A DNA stretch of 64,000 bases. Origin: Saururus chinensis (Eukaryota > Streptophyta > Magnoliopsida > Piperales > Saururaceae). A model generated the notes under the pieces. That model was not told where the DNA came from. It saw only the letters and a list, made by a program, of their open reading frames with translations, and made no database searches. This document shows positions 23,861-36,234 of the stretch, piece by piece. The position numbers and the translations under genes were made by a program. Each line of letters begins with the position of its first letter. Positions within the stretch are counted from its first letter, which is position 1. The stretch is from NCBI GenBank assembly GCA_035235625.1, contig CP141150.1, positions 1,860,001-1,924,000 of the forward strand, in the 5' to 3' direction.

Positions 23861-26128
23861 TGCAGACTGTACGAGTAAGGTCGTACGAGTCTGATTGTAT
23901 GACTAAGGTCGTACATGTATGTGTAAGCTGTATGAGTGAGCATACGATTGTACAAGTAAGGTCGTACAAGTATGCGTATGTTGTATGAGATGCGTACGGT
24001 GGTACGAGTAAGTTGTATGACCCTGGATAAGGGTGTTTGTGTAAGTTGATTGGATAGTATGATTTTGGCACGTTGGTGCCTTTGGTATGATTTTGGCACG
24101 TTGGTGCCTTTGGTATGATCGTATGCGTATGAGCATGTTTATGATTACATTATGCTTCTGCTTCATGTTTGAGTTGCATGACGCATGTATTATGAACTTG
24201 TGAGTTCACCGTTTGGGATTTCCCCTACTGGGTATTTTCCTACTGAGTATGAAAATACTCACCCTACTATTTTAGCCCCGTTGCACGGGAGGTTTTGCAG
24301 GTTGTGTGGAGAGCTCCTGGAGATGGACGCTCGTTTCAGCGGTGGATTGATTCCCGTTGACTCAGGTATCTGCTTGACTCTCTGCGAGTTTATTTGTGCC
24401 ACGATCTCCTGTATTGGGTGAGACGAGACATCATGATGTTTATTCTGGACTTTCATTTGGATGAGTCTGTGGACTGTTATGGGACTTGTACTCAGGGATG
24501 CCTGGGGGAGTGATTTGTATTTAAAAGTCTATGATCATAACAATTTATTCGTACGTGTGTTTTCGAGTAGCGCCTGAGGATATTTGATTTGATAGTACGA
24601 TGTTTAACCGTATGATGTTTAAAATTATAAACTGTTTATACAGGTTTTGATTTTATCGTTTTGACTCCGATTTATGGAAAAAAAATCTATGAGTTTTAAG
24701 AAAAAGGGATGAAAAATCTCGGGCGTTACAGACGGCCTCATGGCCTTTGCTGGATCCTGAACCTTCCCCCTGCACTCTACCGTGCGAGATGCACAGCCAC
24801 CCGCACCATTAGTTTTGGTTGTGGGTAGTGATCGGCGTTATTGCTGCTTTGATTGGCCACTACTAGGGTCTTAGCCTAGTTGCTCTTTTGTGGGACTTGG
24901 GCCGCTTCCATTCAGCCCTCTCACCTGCCCCTTTGGGCCACGTGTGTATGTAGTCGTGTGTGCGGTTTAGGGTTTAGGTGCAGCATTTGCACCACCTGAC
25001 AATCGGATGGCTCTGCCATCGAATGGAGTTGACACAAGAGCCGTCCACTACCTCTCATCCATCCTTGAGTGTCACCCCATGCCCTCCGCCCTGATGTGGG
25101 CCCTTGTAAATGCGAAATTGATGCCATTTGGTGCTGTCGACAACCGATTTCAACATCTTGTGGCTGTCCGAGTACATTTCAGTCCCTGGCCTACCTTCAG
25201 TGAGTACACCCTCGACTTCTAGTCGCACTGTCACTTATGTTGGCATGACCTTTCTCCCGGCTGCCTTGGTGAGCCATCATGGATCGCAAATTTTGCTATA
25301 TTGACATCTGACACCCCGTTTGGTCGTGTGTAGTTTTGGTGTTTCCTAAACCCTCGGGACAGTAGCTCTCTCAACTTGGCAATGCTTTTGGCCGCCAACT
25401 CTGCCACCGATGCTGCCATAGTTGTGTGCTCGCTATCAAACGTCATGATTACGAGGTAGGGGAGCTTTGAACTCATAATTTCATGATAGTATGCTTTGAA
25501 TGTGTAGCAGCATGCTAGGATTGTATGATTCAATGCTTTGGATGTTAAATAATGGTCTGATTGCATGATGTGCATGTAAGCATGATTATATGGTATGTTG
25601 AAATGCATATGACATGCATGTGAGCTCTAAGTATGGTTGATGTATGTATGTGCTAGTGATGGCTAGTGTGTTTGTTGGTAAGCTACATATATGGATTGTG
25701 TATGTGCTAGTGATGGCTAGTGTGTTTGTTAGCAAGTTACGTGTATGGATGTGCTAGTGATGGCTAGCGTGCTTGTTGGTAAGCTGTGTGTGTGGATGTG
25801 TATATATGTGCTAGTGATGGTTAGTGAGTATGTTGGTAAGCTATGTGTGGAAGCATGTGTATGTTATACGTATGTGTGATGGACATACATATGTATGATG
25901 ACTATATGCTTGTGAGATGGATATGTGTGTGAAGCATATGTATGGGCGATGGACAGTAAGAGGTGACATAGTGTTTGACATGGATTTGGATGTGGATGTG
26001 CAAGCTTATGATGGAAAGCAGATGAGGTAAGTTTGACGGGCGAGGATTAGAATGGATTAGTTTGAATTGGAGCATATGTTGGGGAATTGTTAGATAGTAA
26101 GAGTGTTACATAATTGTACAAGCATATC

Positions 26129-27715
26129 TGTTACGCCTTGACCTTTTAAATTACTTTAAAGGTTGGAGTGTCGGCAATTCATAATAATAAAATATGGGTC
26201 AAGATCAACTATGCACAGAGAGTAACTATTCATTAATTTAGGTAATTACAAAAAACTTTACAAAATAAGGCTTATCGTGCCTTAACAAAATCAAAGTTGC
26301 ACACATCCAAAATTAATACATAACAAAAGAACGTAATAGAACATAGATCTTTCAAAGTCTACGGGTAATCTTCATTCATATCGTCACCTTCGGTCAGACC
26401 TGCAACGTCTAGGGGTGAGTGAGTATAATTATACTCAGTAGATTGAATTAAATTCTATTAATATGCTAAAACATAAAGTATAAATAAATATCCATAAAAT
26501 ATTCTCATAATACAAAGTCGGCTTAAATTAATATTATCGACTAATAGAATCCAACACAAAAAGGTCACACAAAATAATTCTTCGCAGAATCTGGTAAGCT
26601 CGGATAATTTGTTCGTAGCCAGAATCCAATAAATAATTCAAGTAATCGGATAAAACATCATTCACAGAATATCGCCGATACCAGAGTGACATACACCCGT
26701 GCTCATGGGGCAACAAGATTAGAATGAAGATGATCTTCCCACGATATCCAACTTCATGGGCACGTCATATGCCATAATAGGCGGTACCTAGGAGTCATAA
26801 CTTCGATAGCTTTTGGGCTTTATACCAAATAGCTACCCGTCAAAGTCCGGTCAAATCATTCGTAAATATATTTCGAATAATAATAATATTTTAATAGACG
26901 TATCGCAACAAAGTCCCACTAAGAGGCGTACACGACGCTATTATTTTAGCACATGTTCGCCCTTAATCATATCCATTTCAAAATAATAATTTATTTAGAA
27001 AACAAATAAATTATAAAATATAACACCTAATCGTAGCACGGAATTAGAGTTTAAAACCACCTACCCTTGTTAAGCCTATGTTTGCAGTCGGCTTAAAAGT
27101 GGTGGGTGGCACCTCCCCTTGCGCAGAGATAGTTTCCTTGTCTAGTTCAGGTGAGGTGGACAGAACCTCCCCTAGCGCTGTGACAGTCTCCTTGTCTAGC
27201 TCGGGTGAGGCAGGCAGAACCTCCCCTAGCGTCGGGACAGTCTCCTCGTCCGGCTCGGGTGAGGTGGGCAGAACCTCCCCTAGCATCGGGACAGTCCTCG
27301 TTTCCAGCCCGAGGGTGGTGAACAGGGCCTCCTCTTGCTTCAGGTCGTTTCTATCTTTTAGAGAAACTAACTTAGAAAACGGACCCTCTCACGACGTCGG
27401 GCACGCTTGAATTAAGTAGAAATGGTTTTTAAACGGGCGAGGGATGGTGAAGGAACGAGCGTTTAAAGCTTAAAAATGCACGTTATACCAAAGGAAATGA
27501 GGGGAGGAAAGAAATGGGTGAGTTGCACCTCCCCCTTTCCTCCCCTTAAATTGGTTGAGAGGCTTTCCAGATGCGCGACATGTGTCTTTGGGTATTTCAT
27601 GGTGGAATTGGCGATTGTGAAGTACATCGTCGCAGGAAACGATAACAGAAGAGCTTTGCATTTTGGAAGGATGCAAACCTGCAAAGACAAATGATCATGC
27701 TGAAGGGAAAATAAC
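26129..27715 (-). mobile_element. Minus-strand LTR fragment, family 3
   Basis: Starts 'tgttacgccttgacc' at 26129, i.e. an LTR ending ...GGCGTAACA on the minus strand. It carries the conserved hairpin 'tgagtataattatactca' at 26420-26437 and the 54-bp tandem array at 27107-27330. It is homologous to 57433-58050 and 58979-59350 and, near its end, to the solo LTR at 58051-58973. It truncates the outer family 1 LTR. The other boundary near 27715 is approximate. Confidence 0.65.
27107..27330 (-). repeat. 54-bp in-frame tandem repeat (18-residue units)
   Basis: 'cagaacctcccctagc' occurs at 27161, 27215 and 27269, exactly 54 bp apart, with a degenerate further unit. On the minus strand one frame stays open from 27286 to 27044 and encodes repeats of the form LGEVLPTSPELDKETVPT. 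A single related unit, with a stop, is at about 59205-59260. Confidence 0.75.
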
Positions 27716-28094
27716 CATTTGCTCTGGAGTGTTCACCATGAAGTCAAGGCATTAGCTGTTTTGGCTGAATACTGGTCCAAGCACTCTCCATCAGGGTCGG
27801 TGGTCACTGTCTCCGTCTCCTCTAGGGCTAGGGCCCACTAGAGCAATAAGGTGCCAGCAGTGAAGAGGGCGGAGGGAAGAAGGTGGAGGGGACTTAGGAG
27901 AAGAAGGCACTAGGAGAAAAAGGGTAGAGGGGCCGGGAGCAGGATTTTTACCAACCGGTCACATGGTCACCCAATATACCGTTTATTTTGACCATGACGG
28001 TGATTGAAATATTCGGTCTATTTGGTCATGGTCAATTGGTCTCGGACAGCACGAACGCGAACATGTCGACCGAAGACCATTTCCACCCCTAATT
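27716..28094. other. Unassigned spacer
   Basis: Purine-rich stretch (27840-27950) and a segment near 27960-28080 with repeated 'ggtcatgg/gaccatg' words. No gene or known element is seen. Confidence 0.4.
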
Positions 28095-30395
28095 GTGCAA
28101 TTGTAATCTTATATATTTATTTAAAATTTTAACTCCCCCTCTCATATAACCAAGTTTCGAGCCACACCCACCTCATGTGTAAGTGCCCATTATATTTTAA
28201 CACCTCCTTTCAAATAACCAAGGATTTAGACGATAGGAAGAAAAAGTCTTGTAAATTTATTTGATATTTTAACACCTCCCTCAAGCATCTATTAATTGCG
28301 GCCCCTAAAACATGATTAAGGTATAAATGTCTTTAAGGAGACTTGAACTAAGGAAAGAAAAATATTATATAAAATGTGGGTATTTACACCTCTATTTTTT
28401 ATGTGTCCTTATTCTTTATTTGCCCCAACCTTATCTACTCCAATCTCTCACTCATCCCATACTTTAAAAGAAATTTGATTTTATTTTACCCTACATTCTT
28501 CACTCCTTCTCTAGCACCACCTGAACTCCACCCCACCTCTTCCGCTCTTCTCCCCCCCCCCCCCCGCCCCCCGACTTTGGCCCATATTTGACTGGCCACG
28601 GCTACCACGGTTAGGCCAAGCATGTGCATGATTGCGGCCAAAATTTTGGCTGAGAGCATAGCTACACGGACAGAGATCCTGCCAGTTTGGTCGCAGAGCT
28701 CTAGTCTGGCCGCTATCATAGCTCCACAGCCAGATTTCTACAGCCTGTTTTCCTCGAGTCAAGTTAGCAGCGATAAAATCTAAAAACCAAAAAGAGAAAG
28801 AGGGTAGAAGAGTTCACCGAAGTTGTCATTGAAGTTAAAAATTATTATTTTGGAGAAAGGGGGGGTTCGGAGAAAGTAGGAGCAAAGTAAGATAGAAGTA
28901 GAAAAAACAAAGATATATTTTCACTCTCATTGAGAGATAAGAAAAAGACCAAGGTCGTCATTTTATTATATATTTATTGGTTGCCTCCATCTCTCTCCGA
29001 ATACAACGAATGCACGGACAAAAAAGAGGTCACCCAGCTACAGGACAGGAGCGTGTTACCAGACTGCTTTGATAGAATATTGTATAATAATCAAAATTAT
29101 ATTTATTGAAACTATGCTGATGGAATGGTCAGTGATTACGGGATTAGATTTGTGGACGAGCTAGGTTTTTTAATGTATTTCAGGTATGAATGATGAAATT
29201 AGTACTAAATCATGCGGCCAAATGAAAAGAACGAGTTAGCAATTGGCATCATGAATATGAACAAAAAACTGAAGGGAGGAGGAATTAAAAAGCATGACGA
29301 ACTGGAACAGAGAAACACTTTGATGCTGATCCATGGAAATCTGATACATTGAAATTGGAGTGAAAACTATAATTTGCAAGTAACAACCAGAATTGACTAA
29401 GTCATCGGCCTAGTAAGCTCGAACCCAATACCAACCTGTGGACCAAATGGCCGAAACGCTTGAACTGAGTCCATGAGCATGCAAGCGAGGCTGCGGAGAG
29501 GAGGGGATGATTGGCTAAAGATGATAAAAAAAACTTTGTGTGTAGACTTTGGTGTAAGAAAACAACAAAATAGAGAAGCAATGACAATTAGGGCTATAAG
29601 CAGGCCAGGCGGGGCCAATGCTAGCCCCTAGCCCTAACCCTAACCCTAAAATTGATATCGTGGCTCTGACCTTACCTTTGCCTTAGGGGGGCTTACAAAA
29701 TATTGGCCCTAACCCGGCCCTTAGAAGGCTTGGGCCCGGCTTCAAGCTTTTTATGTTTTTTTATTTTTAATTTTTTTATGAGTAACAATACAAATACAAC
29801 ATTTAAAATAAGCTTTCACTTATAAACAAAATCTTCTTTTATTAGATTTTTTTTCAAAGAACTTATAATCATGCATAAAAGTGAAAAAAATATCTTATTA
29901 GAGAAATAATATTGGATTTAATGAGCTTAAATGACCTCAACACAAGCTGCTCTTCTTATCTATTACATAACCTGCATAAAAAAATATAATATAGGATTCA
30001 ATGAGCTTAAATGAGCTCGGCATTCTTTGCTTCAACGAGCTTTAAAATTAAGTATTCTCATAGAACTGACCATGATAATTAAATTAGAAATGTAATCTTC
30101 AAAGGCAAAAAGAATGACCTCATTTAACTCTCTCTAGTGCACAAGAACAATGTGCTTTCGTATGTCAATAAGTGTCTCTCTAGTGTACAAGAGACATCTC
30201 ATATATAGTTGTTTAAAATAGGATATATCCTCTATGGCCTAGATGCTTATTGGCATAACAATAGTATAAAACAACATTTACCAAAAACCATATGAGAAAC
30301 CAGAATTAACAACTATGAAAACAAAATGTTAGAAAGAGTATATCACTAGATTACTTGAAGAGATGCACTAGTCAAATAGCATCTACAAAATCTTA

Positions 30396-30720
30396 TGTTG
30401 TGCCCGAAGTGGCACAACAGCCTGACTAGCCGGTAACGGGAAGGGAGCGGCGCAGGAAGGCTAGGAAAGGGGAGAGGGAGCGGTATGGCCGCTGGACAGG
30501 GAGCAGAGGCAGAGAAGAAAGGGGAGATAATTAGAGAGACAATTAATCATTCCATAATCAATTCAGAGCATAGCCCTTACACTTAAATAGACTAGCTAAG
30601 TGGGCTCACTAACAAGCACCTAAGGCCCATTAGCATAATTAAAAGAAAACACGAATTACCCTAATTACCTAATAACCCTAGCATGTGGCCCCAGTAGTAG
30701 CCCCTAGGACGTTCACAACA
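30396..30720 (-). repeat. Left LTR (3' LTR) of the short retrotransposon
   Basis: 325 bp, starting TGTTGTGCCCGAAG and ending GTTCACAACA. It is similar to 32804-33153 but with scattered substitutions and a missing segment, so the insertion is not brand new. Confidence 0.9.
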
Positions 30721-31472
30721 TTCCACCCCGCTTCCGCATCACCTTGTCCTCGAGGTGACCTAAAACTCCAACATTGGGCCTACTATAGCTCCACTGTGAA
30801 CAGCCGGTCCAGAACGGTGGATGAGACACGTACAATGATGGAGATAGTGGGTCACTACTCAAAAGTAGACGTGCAGAAGCCAGCATGAACATGAGGGGAG
30901 TGCAGTTAACTAAACCCAAGGGCAAGACATATCTATGGGAGGCAGAGACGGAAGATGACAGAGGCGACATAGCAAAGGAGCGGCTCAGCCTGTTGGGTGC
31001 ACAACGAAGTGGAGTGCTTGCATAGGTCATGGGGTTGCCATAGAGGCTACAGGGGTCCCCAAGACTGCCCACAGAGGGCATCAGGCAGCATCAAGGTCGG
31101 TCCATAGAAAGCATCAGACAACGTCAAAGTCGGCCCATAGAGGGCATAAGACAATATCAAGGTAGAAATACCGAAGACAACAATCGGCATAGGCAGCGGC
31201 GGTGCAACAACTGTGAACATAGGGGAAGTAATGGACCCAGGTGGCCACCCAAATGTTGCAGCCAACAGAAGGCCCATCCCATGTATGAAGCTGCGGCTAA
31301 TAGATCCGAGTAGGATTAGACACATGCCAAGCCCACCCAGAAGGACTGCCAAATTGTAGTATAGCCCGCGACACACACATATTGTGTAAGTGTTGAGCGG
31401 ACACAATAAGGCATGTATGTCTGATATAACTCCTCGTAGAAACCCAGTGACAAGAGGGATGAAGGGAGACCC

Positions 31473-33153
<1,681 letters not shown>

Positions 33154-33910
33154 TCTTACTCATTATACTTCTATAAAAAATTGATACATCTATGCACTGG
33201 TCATGAATATTAGTTTAATAGAGTGGAAAAGGCTACAAGCCGGGCTTACTAGCTTTTTTATCCATGTCCCTGACCCAGCCCTAAATGACCCGGGCCTAAA
33301 TTTTTTTGGCCCAACCCTTAATTGGGCTAAAAATTTGAAGGCCCTTACCCTTTATTTTTTTGGTCAGGTAGGGTCTAGCCCTAAAAACTTGCAACCCTAA
33401 TGGCAATATACTAATTTCATTCGGCCTATAGTTTGTAAGTCTATAAGAAACTTTTCTTCTTATCAAGGATGATTTTCGTCTCTGCCATGAGTTGTGTGTC
33501 AATCTACGCTGAAAAATATTCTTTCCACTCACAATGCACCCAACATAAAGAATACACATGTCATTCATCCATAAGATAAATAATACACTTAATAGGTGCA
33601 CACGCTTAGCCGAAACTTCAAAGAATGGGAGAGAGAGGGAATACAGAAAAAGAAATTTTTTTTTTCTCAAGTGGGGTTAGTCACTTTATTCTTTTGCGCT
33701 AGTGGAAACGTTGCAATGAATAGTAGAATATGAAACAATATCACCATTGTAGTTTGTGGATTTACAGGAACTAAGGCATAAATTTAATGAAGCTGATACA
33801 ATATTTATATTTAACATGTACTAATATCTGCCCCATCCATCTTAACTAATAAACGCTCCCACACATTCCTTATGTTGCAAGATTTGTTGGTGGTGAATAT
33901 TAAAAATACG

Positions 33911-34250
33911 TTTGGATTAGTAGTAGTAGTGGCAGTGACAATGGTGATGACGGCGGTGGTGATGATAGTGATGACAATGGTAAATATATTGGTGGTAGTA
34001 ATGCCGGCAACAGGGGTGGCGATGGAGGTAATAGTAGTTGCAGCAGTGGTAGTAGTATTATAACAGCGGTGGTAGTGGTAGTAGCAGTGGTGACGAGGGT
34101 AGTAGTGACGAAGGTGGTAGTGGTGATAGACAATAGTAATAATAGTAGAGGCGACAATAATAATAATGGTGACAGTGGTAATAATTGTGATAGTAATCAT
34201 AATAATAGTAGTAGAGACAATAACACTGGTAATAATAAGTAATGATGATA
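33911..34250. repeat. Trinucleotide-rich low-complexity tract
   Basis: Degenerate GTG/GTA/ATG/ATA triplets run for over 300 bp (tagtagtagtggcagtgac and similar). Val- and Thr-rich ORFs on either strand are by-products. It sits where the two segmental duplicates part company (copy A continues directly into NLR upstream sequence). Confidence 0.75.
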
Positions 34251-35400
34251 AAATATAAATTTTTAGTATATTAATTTTATTTTAAAATTTATAAATAAAT
34301 AGGTGAAAAATTTTATCTCCAAAATTTTATCTATTTTTTTTTTAAGTTTTACTCTTTATTTTTTCTTTCTATTATACTAAACAGTAAAAAATGAAAATTT
34401 TTAAAAAAAATCACTTCCTTTCTATTAAGTTTTACCCATCTAAACCGACCCTACATATTTCGGGATTATAATGAAGCCAATATTGCCAGCTGCCAACATT
34501 TATTATTCCTTCAATTATTAGTCTCAGCTGCTTACATTTATTACTCCTTCGATTATTGTACGAAGTCTTCTGTTCACACCAAGTCTCCTTTGACAAGCAC
34601 TCAAAGCTTTAAGTTTGCCTTTAGACCCACAAGATATTTGTGGTGAGAGTAATCCGCTAATGGAATGGTTGACGTGTGACCGGACTCTTCTCAGCCTGCG
34701 GATAACAATACACCAGCTAAAGAAATAGCCGATATGAGCCCGATGCATATCTACGAAACCCATTTGCTAATTACCGTTTATTTTTTAGCTTTTAGTCATT
34801 TTCACGTTGTGACATGCATCACTAGTTTCCACCTTCCACTAATGGAAGGAAGCTGTGAATTACACCGTTTCAGATCCGCTGTGAAGCACTCTCCCCGTAA
34901 ACAGTAAGAGTGCCGAGTAAAAAGCACCCAGCTGTAAATAGTGTTCCCACTCCGAATGGCACCTTGTTGAGTGTAGAGGATTGAATTATAAAATCGTCTA
35001 TCTAGCTTACATTTTGCCAATGAATGACCGAAGACAATGATTTTACTGTTGTTTTCTTGTATTTAGATTCTAGATTTTGACCGCAGGCTCAGGCTATACT
35101 GGATAAGGGGCGACATAAGGGGGGCCAGAGGAATTGAAGATGAATTGACGAGGGGCCTATGCTGGATTAAGGAAAAACAATTTCAATTTTCAGTTCAACG
35201 AAAGGATTTAACAGCGGATCATTTGGTTCAAGGTGATTATGAGAGAGGGGACAAATTTTACAGCTAGGTGCTTTTTACTGGGCTAAACCGAAGCGGAATT
35301 CCAACGCTAGAGACGCGCGCAACTTCGCTGCATTTTCTTCATCCACCTACCGACCTGCAATTCTTCTTTGCACAGCAGCTGAGAAGCCGCCATTTCTCTA
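34251..35400. other. AT-rich region with a small inverted-repeat element, upstream of the NLR
   Basis: A MITE-like segment lies at about 34916-35280: 'agtaaaaagcacccagctg' at 34916 pairs with 'cagctaggtgctttttact' at about 35261. Its interior at about 34955-35085 (gaatggcacc, gtagaggattga, gacaatgattttactgttg) recurs at 39835-39965 after the KH pseudogene. No gene is seen. Confidence 0.5.
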
Positions 35401-36234
35401 CATAATTATAACTTTCCGATTGGATTTGCTTTTCTCTCCCATGAATTATTGTACTAAAAAGGTCTCCCGTTCACACAATTGGCTGCCAATTATTGTCAAC
35501 ACACGAGCTAGCTTCATCAGATTTACGCCTTGGTCCTGATAAAGCTTCTGCAGACCATAGTAGAGTCACTGTTTCACGCTTGAGAAACAAAACTTCTTTC
35601 TTTTCCCTTTTCTTCTCCTTTGTTCCGTCTCTCTCTCCCAGACCTTCCTTGAGGTTCCGGCACAACACCACCTGCAAAGATATCACATACCTGGTACAAC
35701 GTTGTCTGCGTGCAGCTTCTATTTCTTCCTATCCCCTTGTTCTTTCAACACGCGCTCCATTCTGTAATGAGAGAGACTTCCATTTTCCTGTGATCTTGAT
35801 TTCTCTCGCCTCTATTGTTCACTGCAAAAGGTTCCTTGTTTTGTTCTCTTCTCTTGCCTTCTTCATTAATCATTTAAATTATAGATCCTCAACCTTTCTG
35901 TAGAACAATACAAACCCTTTCACAGTAAATATCCGATCTATACAATGATGTTTAGTTCCTTCCAAATTATAATATGTTCTGTTGCACTCACATCAAATTT
36001 TTTTTCCTTGTCTCTCTTTTCAGGTAACTACAAAACGACGTAGTTTCCTCAGTAATAACCATTCTCTCTTAAACGCATGTATATTCCTTTCCCTTGTACC
36101 ACAACAGCTGAGAAGCCTCATCTATTTCACTCCACAGTCCTTTACCACTTCGGCCGATCCTCTTTTCACCTTTTTCTTTCTCCACATAATCATTTTTAAA
36201 TTTCACATCCTCACCATTTCAGCTCCAAATCATA
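35401..36234 (+). promoter_or_regulatory. Upstream region/5' leader of the NLR gene
   Basis: 35401-35900 matches 16380-17105. It contains the palindrome cacaattgg..ccaattattgtg and the CT-rich leader. 'ctctcttttcag' at about 36013-36024 could be an acceptor of a leader intron. No clear TATA box was fixed. Confidence 0.45.

Larger units (their letters stand above)
19577..24730 (+). mobile_element. Complete 5154-bp LTR (probably solo), family 1, with TSD GACGG
   Basis: It begins TGTAAGGTCCCTGATTTTTC and ends CTCGGGCGTTACA. It is flanked by GACGG at 19572-19576 and 24731-24735. There is no PBS, PPT or polymerase gene inside or between two copies, so it is best read as a very long solo LTR, probably Ty3/gypsy-type by terminal sequence and inference only. 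Layout: a CG-rich first 2 kb (19900-21600), then tandem arrays (21940-22215, 22965-23205, 23271-23410, 23640-23860), then an AT-rich tail with the hairpin at 24244-24261. Related fragments are at 17536-18309 (minus), 46697-50745 (plus) and 61850-62975 (minus). Confidence 0.85.
18310..26128 (+). mobile_element. Outer LTR (family 1), interrupted by a nested copy
   Basis: It starts TGTAATGTCCCTGATTTTTC at 18310 and runs to 19576. It resumes at 24731 and continues to about 26128, where a different LTR (26129) truncates it. The two halves join at the 5-bp target duplication GACGG and match the corresponding stretch of the inner copy near 21020 (agtgacggcctca). It has no coding capacity; the GC-rich ORFs are incidental. 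Left flanking bases are CTCAT; the right end is missing, so its own target duplication cannot be tested. Confidence 0.8.

Noticed and set aside
29626-29650. Telomere-like CCCTAA repeats
   Set aside because: Only about three units, degenerate in copies A and C of the same dispersed repeat, so not an interstitial telomere.
31047-31406. Hydrophobic 119-codon minus-strand ORF in the small retroelement
   Set aside because: Contains short sequence repeats (LYGPTLTLSDAFYGPTLML) and no recognisable domain. It lies 3' of the main frame, and I cannot support it as a gene.
33811-34200. Ile/Thr- and Val-rich ORFs
   Set aside because: Translations of a degenerate trinucleotide tract on both strands.
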